DNA of 64,000 nucleotides from Populus alba (taxonomy: Eukaryota; Streptophyta; Magnoliopsida; Malpighiales; Salicaceae), in contig NC_133302.1 in NCBI RefSeq assembly GCF_005239225.2, positions 16,905,357 to 16,969,356 on the forward strand, in the 5' to 3' direction. Below the pieces are notes generated by a model. It was not told where the DNA came from and made no database searches. It saw only the letters and a program-made list of their open reading frames with translations. The position numbers and the translations under genes were made by a program. Below are positions 35,135 to 45,822 of this stretch, piece by piece (positions within the stretch are counted from its first letter, which is position 1; each line of letters begins with the position of its first letter).

Positions 35135-36307
35135 TCAGTCTGGTTGTCTTTTCCTTCATTCTTTATTATACCAAAAAGAAGAAGAAGAAGAAGAAGAAGA
35201 AGAAGATATGCAATCCTTTGCTTAACAAATTATCTCACCAACAAAAGAAAGAATGAAAAAATATCAAGGTCCAGTGTACTGCAAGAATCTAACAATCGTA
35301 TGTAGAATTTTTTTTTATTAAGGAATGAGTTCGGATTATTTCTTGTTTTGTGTTTACAAATAAAGTTAATCTATTAGGCTGGATCGAGATTTAAAACAAT
35401 GGAAGAAGGTAAAGAATGAATCTTTTTATCATATAGCAAAGAAGATTATTGTTAATTATAAAATAATAGTAAGTTAGGTTTCACCTTAGTTATATCGGAT
35501 CACTTGAGTTCTGGTTTAAATGGGATAATTATAATTTTATTTTTTATTTTTTTGTAAGATCTTGAGTCAACTCATCGGTTTGGATTTTACATGTAATTTT
35601 TTTTTAAAAAAACGTTGTTTGAATATGATATATGTTTCTCTCTATATTGTTCATATTGTTCGGTCGTCCTGTCTTTGATTTTGATTCAAGTGTCATTTGT
35701 ATAGGGATTGAAACAACGTGACACAATTTAGGTGATAGAAGGGCCATGTATTTTGCACTGACAATGTGCAATTTATAAAACTACTGTGAATAAATATCAT
35801 TTTTATACATGTAATTTTAATTCAATTCAATTTATCTTTCTCTTTTATTGTTTTTATTTACTTCTTTCTTTATTGCTTTTATAGTGCCTTTTTATTTCTT
35901 TTATTGCCATTAGGTTATTTTCTTCTACACTTGTTTTTTTTCACACTTGGTGGTGGACAAAACAAATAATTTTTTAAAAAATTTAAGATTGATTTCATTT
36001 TACTCTGTTTGATTTTACGGAGCTGGTATTTACCTTTGCTAGAAATTAAGTTCTACTAAATTTGTAGTTTTCTCCTATTTAAAGGCAGAAATTAAAAATA
36101 AATAATAAATTTATAACAAGTTATTACCTTGAATATCAACATAAATAACATTTCTATTATTTCCAAACAAAGAAAACCATCATTTATATGTGTTGTTATT
36201 CATTCTTGGTGTTTATGATAAATACAAGAGCAACAAGCCATTGAAATTAGTTTTTGATGGTTTTTATAGTTGCTTTCATTTTCTCATGGTTGATTTTGGC
36301 TGAGACG
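35135..36307. other. AT-rich intergenic stretch
   Basis: No gene is recognised. An (AAG)n tract lies at about 35174-35206. Confidence 0.5.
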
Positions 36308-36720
36308 AGCACCATCAAGAATTTGCTGGAAAATGCAATCTATCTTGGAATTCAAATTTAAGGGTGGATTACTTTTTAATTTCCAGGCCAATTTCTACAT
36401 AAATCATCACTCTAAAGGTAATTTATTTTTAGGCCTAACTTCTTTTTTTTTTTTTTTTTTAAAGTATTATAATAAACACCTTTTAACGTGTTGACTTTTA
36501 GCCGATGCAAATCAGAGTTGACTTTGCTAATTTGGCCTCACCAAGAAAATTAACATGGATATAATCAGATTCTGCACAAATCTGTTTATAAAAAGGGTTC
36601 CATCCCAGAAGGAGAGAGCGGAAGCCAAAGAAGAAGATAAAAATCTTCCGTCTTTCATTGCTTTCATACTGTGAGATGATGTTACAGTAGCAGCTTTTTT
36701 TCTTTTTAATCGTGGATATC
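36308..36720 (+). repeat. TNL2 upstream repeat, copy A2
   Basis: This is the counterpart of A1 (29922-31190), without its central 850 bp. It contains GTGTTGACTTTT and GAGTTGACTTTG (W-box cores) about 30 bp apart. Confidence 0.7.
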
Positions 36721-36937
36721 CTTATTTGTATATTCACTAATTTTTTTAGGGTTTAAAGTTAATAATTATATAATTTTAATTAATTTTAAAATTTATTAAA
36801 CTCGAACTAATAATCTTTAAAAAACAGATTTTAAACTTGATTAGTTTAGCTACACCTTTTAAAATTTACATTACTAGTTTCTCGAGATAACGGAGGAGGC
36901 TTGAATAACGTGGCAATTCTGAAAATCATGAAATCCA

Positions 36938-37595
36938 CAAAGAGTCTGCCTATCGCAACCCCAGATTAATCAGAGCTAGTTATTTATTAATCAAGATTAA
37001 CAAAACCCCCGAAGAAACTTTCCTTGCCCACTTCTTCTTGTTCTTCTTCTTTTTTTTTTTTTTATAAAAAAAGTATTATATTAAACCCCTTTTAACGTGT
37101 TGACTTTTAGCTGATCATGCAAGGCAGAGTTGACTTTGCAAATGTGAAAAAAAAAATATGGTCCTTCCAATTATATCAAGGCTGAAGAAATTGGAGTTCT
37201 CGACCAACCTCCATTGATTAAAATATATATATATATAAGCATCCAGGTATTTAAGAGAGGTTAATCGCTGTCCATTAACTCAGGAAAAGGAATATTGTAG
37301 TTATTGCTTATTTAAATTTAACAGATTCAGAGGCCATGACAGGGTACCGTTGCCATTGACAAGTCCATTGGCCAATGTATTTGGTATTGACCCCAAAGTC
37401 TTCTCACATTCACCTGTTTCTTGATCAATAATTGATATTACATTTAGATTACGATGAGATCAGATTTTATGTAAGAATTTACTTGAAGGAGAAGGAGAAG
37501 GCAATAGACAAGAAGAATCATCAACAGTATGAAGCTTCTTCTTCGTCTTGTTTGCTGATGCAAGACACATGTCAACTGTTCTTATGATCTATTGG
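36938..37595 (+). repeat. TNL2 upstream repeat, copy B2
   Basis: This is the counterpart of B1 (34308-34977), again with two TTGACT cores near 37097 and 37130. It lies within about 0.4-1.1 kb of the TNL2 start, so it is the best candidate for the current TNL2 promoter. Confidence 0.7.
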
Positions 37596-38005
37596 TAAGT
37601 CTTTCTGGTTCATGCTGTCTTCTATATTTAAGATTATATGTACGAGTTTGGTAAGTTTGTTTCATGAACGTATTAATTCTTCCATCTGTAATTCTTTTTG
37701 CTCAGCTAGTGACTGTTCTTGCAATGCAAGTAATAGCAAGCTAGCATTGGTAGCAAGTGACGAGTGATCAAATTAAGATAGATCATATCAAATTAAGCTA
37801 GTATATATCCATCGTTAAGAGTTTGAGGAATTTTCAGACAAATATATTTCGTGTGGGTTCTTGTACTCTTAGACTTCAATTTCTCTTAATGAATGTTCAG
37901 CTGTTGAAGTGGGTGCTCTTTTTATGTCTTTAGGAGAAAAAAGAGAGCACTTGTTGATTTCGATTCTTAGTGATTGAGGAAGACACGATCTTGTAACTGT
38001 CTGAT
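37596..38005 (+). promoter_or_regulatory. TNL2 upstream/5' leader region, homologous to that of TNL1
   Basis: It matches 3904-4177 in front of TNL1 (GTTTGTTTCATGAAC, CTTCCATCTGTAATTC, GAATGTTCAGCTGTTGAAG) up to the shared ATG. TNL2 has roughly 95 extra bases around 37760-37855, which TNL1 lacks. The high conservation close to the ATG suggests transcribed 5' UTR. No TATA box could be fixed. Confidence 0.55.
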
Positions 38006-40414
38006 ATGGCATCTTCATCTGCTGCTTCTCGTATATGGAAGTATGATGTGTTCCTTAGTTTTAGAGGCAAGGATACGCGCAATAATTTTACCAGCCATCT
38101 CTATGATGCTTTATGTCGTAAGAAAATCAAGACCTTCATTGACGATATTGGGCTTGAAAGAGGAGAAGAAATTACGGGTGCACTTTTGAGAACAATTGAA
38201 GAATCGAGAATTTCAGTGATAATATTCTCAAGAAACTATGCATCTTCTCCATGGTGTGTGGATGAACTGGTGAAGATACTTGAATGCAAAAGGGCATATG
38301 GGCAGATTGTATTACCAGTTTTCTATCATGTGGACCCGTCTGATGTTGATGAACAGACAGGGAGTTTTGGGAATGCGTTTGCTGAGCTTGAAAGAAATTT
38401 TAAGCAGAAGATGGACAAGGTTCCAAAGTGGAGAGCTGACTTAACAAGTGCTGCCAATATATCCGGATGGGATTCACAGGTTACTAGGTAACTATAGATT
38501 CTCATCTTAAACCTTTTTTTTTTTTCTGGAATTATAGAAATTAAAATTTCTTGAAGCTGATAATCATATTCTTGGATTAAGAAGCATATGTTTTGAGCTT
38601 TATAATATGTTATGTGACTTCTAAATGTTACCAAATGAGCAGTTTAAAGTATAGTTTTTCCATGCATCTGTAAATTTAGAATCCGTCACAAAAGTTCCGG
38701 GATTAGATTTCACATGTATATAGTGTGATAATGTATGGCAATTGGAATCCGTCACAAAAGTTCCAACCTCAAGAAAAGATTGTGTTTCTTTGGGGTACTA
38801 TTTGATATATCTGCTCGTCCTTCTTGTTGGCAGGCCTGAGTCGAGACTCGTGGATCAAATTGTGCATCATATTTTGAAGAAATTGAATCATGCATCCTCA
38901 AGTGATTTGAAGGGCCTGGTCGGAATGGATTCACGCATGAAGCAAATCGAAGCCTTATTATGCACACAGTTACCAGAGGTTTGTGTTGCAGGAATATGGG
39001 GCATGGGTGGTATTGGTAAGACAACCATTGCTGGAGAGATTTTCAACAAGATCGCAAGGGAATATGAAGGTCACTTTTTTCTTGCAAATGTGAGGGAGGA
39101 ATCAGAAAAGAATGGAGGATTATTTCGTATGCGAGATGAACTTTTCTCTAAAATAACAGAGGAAGAAAATCTACATATTCGCACTCCACGTATCGGACAC
39201 CCTTTCATTAAAGACAGGATCTGCCGTAAGAAGGTTCTGATTGTTTTTGATGATGTGAATAATGTAGATCAAATTGAAATGTTACTTGGAGGATGTGATT
39301 TGTTTGGTCCAGGAAGTAGAATTATCCTAACATCTAGAGATAAACAGGTCCTTAAGAAATATTCAGATAAAATATTTGAGGTTGGGGGGCTGAATTACCA
39401 TGAAGCTCTTCATCTCTTTAGTTTGCATGCATTTAAGGATAATCAGCCCCCATACAATTATATGGAGCTGTCTATGAGGGCAATAAATTACGCTAAAGGT
39501 AATCCATTAGCTCTTAAAGTCTTAGGTTCCTTTCTATTTGGCAGATCGAGAAAAGAATGGGGAAGTGCATTGAACAAAGTTGAAAAACTTCCTCAGAAAG
39601 GAGTTCATAGTGTGTTGAGAATAAGTTTTGATGCACTTGATAGTGAAGAGAAGAGTATATTTCTCGATATTGCATGTTTTTTTAAAGGGCAGAACATTGA
39701 TTTTATAAAGAGAATACTAGATGGCTGTGGCTTCTCAGCTGATATAGGAATTAGTGTTCTTGTCGATAAGTGTCTCGTTACTATTTCTGGAAACAAGATA
39801 GGGATGCATGATTTGTTGCAGCATATGGCCCATGAAATTGTCAGCATGGAATCAGCCAAGGACCCAGGAAAACGCAGTAGATTGTGGCATTTTGATGATG
39901 TGTATGAAGTGTTGACCAGAAATCTGGTGAGAGTTCCAAGCATAAGTTTCTCCCCTCTCCTTTTATGCATTTCTTTAATTTATCTCACTGTTCATGATTT
40001 TCCTTTGCTGTGATGTTTCAGGGAACTAGAAACGTTGAAGGGATATTCGTAGACTTGGATAGTTCTGAAAAGATAATGAAGATGAGTTCCAGAGCGTTTG
40101 CGAGGATGTATAATCTTAGATTGCTCAAAGTTTATAATTCAGGATTCGGAAATAATAGTAAAGTGCTCCTTCCTCATGGCCTGGATTCTATTTCCAATGA
40201 GTTGAGGTATCTCCACTGGGATGGATACCCTTTGAGATCTTTGCCGTTCAATTTTATTCCACAGAACCTTGTTGAAATTAATATATCTTCAAGCAAGGTT
40301 GAACAACTTTGGCAAGGAAACTGTTGGTGGGAGAAACCACTGGTGGTGGCTTTGAAACACTCAGAGGGGATAAAACACACTGTTTTATTACACAAAACCG
40401 AAGCTTACAAATAA
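38006..40414 (+). CDS. TNL2 5' part: TIR-NBS receptor truncated by a Copia insertion
   Basis: Exons 38006-38487 (TIR), 38834-39926 (NB-ARC) and 40022 onward (LRR start) are in phase and open. Motifs: [19 protein letters not shown] (TIR glutamate), P-loop [42 protein letters not shown], and MHD in [10 protein letters not shown]. Exon 3 runs into the LTR after GGA AAC at 40321. The frame then continues 30 codons through the LTR ([16 protein letters not shown]...) and stops at 40414. A transcript reading through would give a TIR-NBS protein of about 655 aa with a retrotransposon-encoded tail and no LRR. Without the element the gene would encode about 1278 aa. Whether a truncated product is made is unknown. 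Confidence 0.85.
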
Positions 40415-40695
40415 ACACAAAAGCTTAACAAATACACGCCCTCTCTCTCTCTCTTTCTCTTTCAAGTGTTCCTCTCAATTCTCTCCACACAAAATAACAT
40501 AACTGAGCATCCTATTTATACATAAATTCAGAATACGAAAATCTACTGTTCCAGGTGTGAAGGCGGCTGTTGACCGGCGGTGTGAAGGCGGCTGGCGGCT
40601 GCGGCTGGTGGCTGGCGGCTGGTCGGTGGTCAGTGGCTGGTGGCTGGTTGCCTTCCTTGACTGGAACCTTCTGGATTGAGTTTAATTATTCAACA
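40322..40695 (-). repeat. 3' LTR of Copia-B
   Basis: 374 bp, TGTTGGTGGG...TTCAACA on the plus strand, identical by eye to 45444-45817. It supplies a stop codon to the TNL2 exon-3 frame. Confidence 0.95.
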
Positions 40696-40707
40696 AATCT
40701 CCCCTTT
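40696..40707 (-). other. Polypurine tract of Copia-B
   Basis: The minus strand reads AAAGGGGAGATT directly before the 3' LTR, the expected plus-strand priming site. Confidence 0.85.
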
Positions 40708-40711
40708 AAAC

Positions 40712-43700
40712 TCAATCGAGGGATGTCATGCCAAGCATGAACTTTAATCGGATGAATGTTTCTCCCTTCAATGGCTTTGTGAAGATGTCAGCAACTTGAT
40801 CATTTGTGTTGCAAGATATCAGTTGGACTTCTTCATTCTTCACATGTTCCCGGATAAAGTGATGACGTGTATCAATGTGTTTGCTCCTCTCATGATACAC
40901 TGGATTCTTTGCCAATGCGATTGCTGATCGATTGTCAATGTAAATCTCCGTAGGATTTTCTTGAGGAAATCCCAAAAACTTCAGCATATTCCTTAACCAT
41001 ATTGAATGGCATACGGCTGAGTTGGCAGCAACATACTCAGCTTCACAGCTTGATAATGTTACAATCGATTGCTTCTTGGATGACCATGTGAAAGATGTGT
41101 CTCCCATGAAAAAGACAAACCCTGTTGTGCTTTTCCTTTCATCCAGATCTCTACCCCAATCACTATCCGAGTAGCCTACAAGATTAAAGTCTTTACTTGA
41201 GGTATAAAACATACCTTCATTCATTGTGCCTTTGATGTAGCGAAGAATTCTCTTGGCTGCATTCAAATGAGACTGGTCTGGTGTCTCCATGTATCTGCTG
41301 ACGAGTCCGACTCCGTAGAGTATATCTGGTCTGGTACATGTCAAGTACCTTAAGCTTCCTACTAAGCTTTTGAAGTAAGTTGGATCAACATTTCCAACCT
41401 TACTCTTCCTCAATTCCACTCCATTCTCAACTGGAGTTGATACCGGATTGCAGCTTTCCATCTTGAACCTTTCAAGAATATCTTTGGCATAACCGCTTTG
41501 GGATACAAAAATCCCTTCTTCCTTCTGCGTTACTTCTAAGCCAAGAAAATGTGACATTAGACCAATGTCAGTCATTTCAAACTCCTGTACCATGCTTCGT
41601 TTGAAGTCTTCAAACATGGTAGGGTTGTTGCCAGTGAATATCAAGTCATCAACATATAGGCACGCAAATAAGATGCTGCCATCTGCTCCTTTCTTCACAT
41701 ATATGGCGTGTTCATATGGACATTTCTCAAATCCATTATCTTGAAAATACCTGTCAATTCTGGTATTCCAAGCACGCGGAGCTTGCTTCAAACCATAGAG
41801 AGCCTTCTTCAACTTGTATACTTTGCCTTCATTTTCAGCATCAATGTATCCAAGTGGTTGTTCAACATAGATCTCTTCTTCTAGGAAGCCATTCAGAAAT
41901 GCTGACTTCACATCGAGTTGATAGATCTTCCATCTATGTTGTGCAGCTAGTGAGATCATCAGTCTGATTGTTTCTAGCCGGGCTACTGGAGCAAATACTT
42001 CTCCATAGTCAATGCCTTCTCTCTGTTTGTAGCCTTTAGCCACTAATCTGGCTTTGTATCTTTGCACTTCTCCTTTGGCGTTCTTCTTTGTCTTGTAGAC
42101 CCATTTGACACCTATTGCTTTCTTGTTTTCTGGTAGATAAGTCAGCTTCCAGGTATCATTCTTCTCAATGGCATGTATTTCTTCATCCATTGCTTCTATC
42201 CACTTCTCGTCTGTGATAGCTTCATCGAAGCTTAGTGGGTCACTATCTGCAAAGAAACAAAACAGAGTTGTATCTTCCATAACCTGAGTGGTATCGTACA
42301 ACTCTTCAAGATTCCGCATCCTTCTTGGTCTTTCTGATGAGGATGCTGGTGGTGTTGATGATGATGCTCCTGGTGTGTTCCTCCTGTTGAATACAGGGAA
42401 ACTGTGTGCCGGACTTTGTGGTTCAGCTGCTGGCACAATCGGTTCTTCGACAAGTACTGTTGGTACTTCTTCACCTTCAAGGATCAAATCAGTGGTGATC
42501 CATTTGACTGCTTCTTGATCACCATTCCATGCCCAAGATTTATCTTCTTCAAAGATAACATCTCTACTCGTAATCACCTTCTTCGTGATGGGATTATACA
42601 GCCTGTATCCCATCCTTCTTTCACCATATCCGACAAAGATGCATTTCTCGCTCTTATCATCGAGCTTTCTCCTTCTTGCATCTGGGATCTTTGCATATGC
42701 CACACAACCAAAGACTCGTAGATGAGTAACACTTGGTTTGTGACCACTCCATGCTTCTTCTGGAGTAACTCCTTGCAAACTTCTGGTTGGGCAGCGATTC
42801 AGTAGATACACTGCACATGATACAGCTTCAGCCCAGTATTGCTTGGGCAGCTTCTTTGCTTTGAGCAGACTTCTAGCCATGTCAAGAATCGTGCGATTCT
42901 TCCTTTCTGCTACACCATTCAGCTGTGGTGTATAAGCTGGTGTCGTCTGATGTCTGATGCCTTGTTGTGTACAATAGGCTTCAAAGTCATTGGCTGTATA
43001 TTCTCCACCTTGATCAGATCTTACGGTTCTGATCGTGTAACCAGTTTGCTTCTCCACAATTGCTTTAAATTCTTTAAAACAATTGAATACTTCTGACTTC
43101 CTCTTCAGAAAGTATATCCACGTTTTTCTACTAAAATCATCAGTAAAAGTGAGGAAGTACCTATTTTGTCCAGTTGACATAGGCGTGATTGGGCCACACA
43201 CATCTGTGTGTACTAACTCCAGTGGCCTCTTTGCTCTCCAGTTGACCTCTTTGGCAAAACTGGATCTGTGATGTTTGCTGAGGACACAACTCTCACAGAC
43301 TTCATCTGGATGATCAATGTGAGGCAAACCTTTGACCATCTTCTTGCTTGCTAGCATCTTCAAACTCGTGAAATTCAGATGTCCAAGCCTCAAGTGCCAA
43401 AGCCATTCTTCACTGTTGGTGATGGCGCTCAAACACCTTGCTGCATCATACTGGATGTTCAAAGGAAACATCCTATTCTTGGACATTTTCACGTAGGCCA
43501 TTAATCTCCAATTGTTGTCTCTAATTGCCAGATGACAATTCTCCGAGTAAAAAGTATAGCCTCTCTCCAAAAGTTGACCTAAGCTGATTAGGTTCTGCTT
43601 TATGGCTGGGACATAATACACATTGGCGATGTAGCTGGAATCGCCGTTCTTCAACTTAATTGGGATGCTGCCTTTACCTTTGAATGGAACCTTTGTGGTA

Positions 43701-44851
43701 TCTCCAAAAGTAACTAGACCTTGCTTGGTCTCATCTAGATCACTAAATAACTCTCGATAGCCGCACATGTGATTGCTGGCTCCAGTATCTAGATACCATA
43801 TGTCCTCATTTTTCTTATCAAGTCCTTGTTGGACAAGAAATGCAGTTTCTTCTCTGTCATCCTTCTCGACATAGTTGGCTTGCTCACGTATCTCCAACGG
43901 AGCTTTTCTTCTGCATTCAGTGCTATAGTGCCCAAATTGATTGCAACTATAACATTTGATATTCCTCTTGTCACGGTTATTGTAACCGCCTCCTCTTCCT
44001 CTGGGAGTGAATGCTTGTTGTCCTCGGCCTCCTCTGGTGGTGTTTCTGCCACCTCTTCCTCTAAAACTTGTATTCCAAGAACCTCTTCCTTGGAATCTCT
44101 GGAATCCTCCTCTGGATTGTTGACTTCCTCCTTGAGTGGTGTAGCCACTTGATGAAGTCTCCCCTTGCTCATATCTGTCCTTGAGAGACAGTTTTGCTTG
44201 TAAGGCATGCTCAATTGCCTTATCTCCATTTCGCTTTACAATCTTCTGCTCATGAGCTTGCAAAGAACTCATAAGCTCATCCACTGTCAACTTGTCCACT
44301 TCTTTGGACTCTTCAATTGCGACAACAACAAAGTCGAATTTTGGATCTAGGGATCTCAAAATTTTCTCAGTGATTCGAGAATCGATGAGGGCTTCTCCAT
44401 TTCTTCTCATCTGGTTGACTATCACCATAATCCTTGTGTGATAATCAGAAATAGACTCCGAGGACTTCATTTGCAATAACTCAAATTCTCCTCGCAAAGA
44501 TTGAAGACGAATCTTCTTGATTCTGTCAGCACCTTTGTATTTCTGTTGGAGAGCCTCCCATATATCATGTGATGTTTCAGCGGAAGCTATTATCTCGAAT
44601 GTGTCTTCATCAAGACCTTGGTAGATGATGGTCTTGGCTTTGTTGTCCTTCTTTCTGTTGACTTTCAAGGCTTGCTTTTGAGCCTCTTGTAAAGCATCTT
44701 CTCTTTCTTTGGACTCTGGTTCATCATAACCAGTTTGTACAATATCCAAACACTCTTGTGACCCAAGAAATGCCTTCAATCTGATGCACCAACTATCATA
44801 GTTGTCTTTGGTCAGCTTAGGGATGAGTGTATGTGTACCTTCTGTAGTCAT
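40712..44851 (-). CDS. Copia-B gag-pol polyprotein (intact, 1379 aa)
   Basis: A single uninterrupted frame starts at ATG 44851. Order: UBN2-type gag (about 10-230), RG-rich linker, zinc knuckle C300-C303-H308-C313 ([14 protein letters not shown]), aspartic protease DTGASNHM (355-362), integrase HHCC (H486, H491, C519, C522) and DD35E core (D550, D613, E649), reverse transcriptase with YVDD at 1066-1069, RNase H (SDSDW about 1228, CEAEY about 1270, IDNRSA about 1305). The protease-integrase-RT-RNase H order is diagnostic of Ty1/copia. All catalytic residues I could check are present, and the length is normal for plant Copia. It is transcribed from the 5' LTR, opposite to the host gene. Confidence 0.96.
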   Translation of the reverse strand: MTTEGTHTLIPKLTKDNYDSWCIRLKAFLGSQECLDIVQTGYDEPESKEREDALQEAQKQALKVNRKKDNKAKTIIYQGLDEDTFEIIASAETSHDIWEALQQKYKGADRIKKIRLQSLRGEFELLQMKSSESISDYHTRIMVIVNQMRRNGEALIDSRITEKILRSLDPKFDFVVVAIEESKEVDKLTVDELMSSLQAHEQKIVKRNGDKAIEHALQAKLSLKDRYEQGETSSSGYTTQGGSQQSRGGFQRFQGRGSWNTSFRGRGGRNTTRGGRGQQAFTPRGRGGGYNNRDKRNIKCYSCNQFGHYSTECRRKAPLEIREQANYVEKDDREETAFLVQQGLDKKNEDIWYLDTGASNHMCGYRELFSDLDETKQGLVTFGDTTKVPFKGKGSIPIKLKNGDSSYIANVYYVPAIKQNLISLGQLLERGYTFYSENCHLAIRDNNWRLMAYVKMSKNRMFPLNIQYDAARCLSAITNSEEWLWHLRLGHLNFTSLKMLASKKMVKGLPHIDHPDEVCESCVLSKHHRSSFAKEVNWRAKRPLELVHTDVCGPITPMSTGQNRYFLTFTDDFSRKTWIYFLKRKSEVFNCFKEFKAIVEKQTGYTIRTVRSDQGGEYTANDFEAYCTQQGIRHQTTPAYTPQLNGVAERKNRTILDMARSLLKAKKLPKQYWAEAVSCAVYLLNRCPTRSLQGVTPEEAWSGHKPSVTHLRVFGCVAYAKIPDARRRKLDDKSEKCIFVGYGERRMGYRLYNPITKKVITSRDVIFEEDKSWAWNGDQEAVKWITTDLILEGEEVPTVLVEEPIVPAAEPQSPAHSFPVFNRRNTPGASSSTPPASSSERPRRMRNLEELYDTTQVMEDTTLFCFFADSDPLSFDEAITDEKWIEAMDEEIHAIEKNDTWKLTYLPENKKAIGVKWVYKTKKNAKGEVQRYKARLVAKGYKQREGIDYGEVFAPVARLETIRLMISLAAQHRWKIYQLDVKSAFLNGFLEEEIYVEQPLGYIDAENEGKVYKLKKALYGLKQAPRAWNTRIDRYFQDNGFEKCPYEHAIYVKKGADGSILFACLYVDDLIFTGNNPTMFEDFKRSMVQEFEMTDIGLMSHFLGLEVTQKEEGIFVSQSGYAKDILERFKMESCNPVSTPVENGVELRKSKVGNVDPTYFKSLVGSLRYLTCTRPDILYGVGLVSRYMETPDQSHLNAAKRILRYIKGTMNEGMFYTSSKDFNLVGYSDSDWGRDLDERKSTTGFVFFMGDTSFTWSSKKQSIVTLSSCEAEYVAANSAVCHSIWLRNMLKFLGFPQENPTEIYIDNRSAIALAKNPVYHERSKHIDTRHHFIREHVKNEEVQLISCNTNDQVADIFTKPLKGETFIRLKFMLGMTSLD

Positions 44852-45429
44852 TTTGTATTTGGAATGACTATATCACCTCTTTGGGAGCCGAATTTGGACA
44901 AACGAACACTGTATATCGATCCGGAATGGTCCAAATAGTAGGGAACCGGTCTGACTTTGCTGAAATCGGGTCCGAAAATGGGTGAACCGGTCAAAAAAAT
45001 CACTTCTGTACGGCGGGCGGTTCGCTGGGTTGAACCGGGAATATTCTGGGGAATATTCTGGGGAATATTCTCTCTCTCGGCTCGGCTGGAGCTCGGCTCG
45101 GCTCGGCGCGGAGTACGGACCGGCTGGAGGCTCGGCTGGACTCGGCTTGTGGCTCGGCTAGGACTCGGCGTAAGAGGCTCGGCGCGGCTCTAATATGGCG
45201 CGCGTGTGGCTCAGTCGTCTTCAACCTCGGGGCGCGTGGGATGCGCGTGGGCGATCTGGCTGAATATTCAGGCGGCGCGTGTGGGCTACCCTGAACTCCG
45301 ATTTGGCTGATTTTTGCGGCAGTGAGTTCGTCTTGATGAGCTCTACACTTTGGAATGATCAAAACTTGTTTTTGACAATTTTGAAAATTCGGATATACCC
45401 CAAAACACTTCTGTTTTCCGACGAACGGG
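44852..45429 (-). other. Copia-B untranslated leader, GC-rich CTCGGCT repeats
   Basis: Between primer-binding site and gag lies about 580 bp that is strikingly GC-rich for this window, with many CTCGGCT/GCTCGGC units around 45075-45190 (plus-strand reading). It probably corresponds to the leader/packaging region. The function of the repeats is not known. Confidence 0.7.
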
Positions 45430-45441
45430 GCTCTGATACCA
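45430..45441 (-). other. Primer-binding site of Copia-B
   Basis: TGGTATCAGAGC on the minus strand, two bases from the 5' LTR, complementary to the initiator tRNA-Met 3' end. Confidence 0.93.
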
Positions 45442-45443
45442 AT

Positions 45444-45817
45444 TGTTGGTGGGAGAAACCACTGGTGGTGGCTTTGAAACACTCAGAGGGGATAAAACAC
45501 ACTGTTTTATTACACAAAACCGAAGCTTACAAATAAACACAAAAGCTTAACAAATACACGCCCTCTCTCTCTCTCTTTCTCTTTCAAGTGTTCCTCTCAA
45601 TTCTCTCCACACAAAATAACATAACTGAGCATCCTATTTATACATAAATTCAGAATACGAAAATCTACTGTTCCAGGTGTGAAGGCGGCTGTTGACCGGC
45701 GGTGTGAAGGCGGCTGGCGGCTGCGGCTGGTGGCTGGCGGCTGGTCGGTGGTCAGTGGCTGGTGGCTGGTTGCCTTCCTTGACTGGAACCTTCTGGATTG
45801 AGTTTAATTATTCAACA
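45444..45817 (-). repeat. 5' LTR of Copia-B
   Basis: 374 bp, identical by eye to the 3' LTR; followed by the target duplication GAAAC. Confidence 0.95.
45634..45642 (-). promoter_or_regulatory. Putative TATA box of the Copia-B 5' LTR
   Basis: TATAAATAG on the minus strand, within the LTR at a suitable distance before the downstream pyrimidine/purine tract. Confidence 0.6.
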
Positions 45818-45822
45818 GAAAC

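Larger units (their letters stand above)
40322..45817 (-). mobile_element. Young, apparently complete Ty1/copia retrotransposon (Copia-B) inside TNL2
   Basis: 5496-bp minus-strand element with 374-bp LTRs (45444-45817 5', 40322-40695 3') that are identical by eye, and a perfect target duplication GAAAC (40317-40321 and 45818-45822). It has a tRNA-Met primer-binding site, a polypurine tract and a single intact gag-pol frame of 1379 codons. All parts needed for autonomy are present. LTR identity implies very recent insertion. It disrupts the last codons of TNL2 exon 3. Confidence 0.96.

Noticed and set aside
45279..45536. Plus-strand frame crossing the Copia-B leader and LTR
   Set aside because: It is antisense to the element and shares its LTR part with the TNL2 truncated tail; no independent support.
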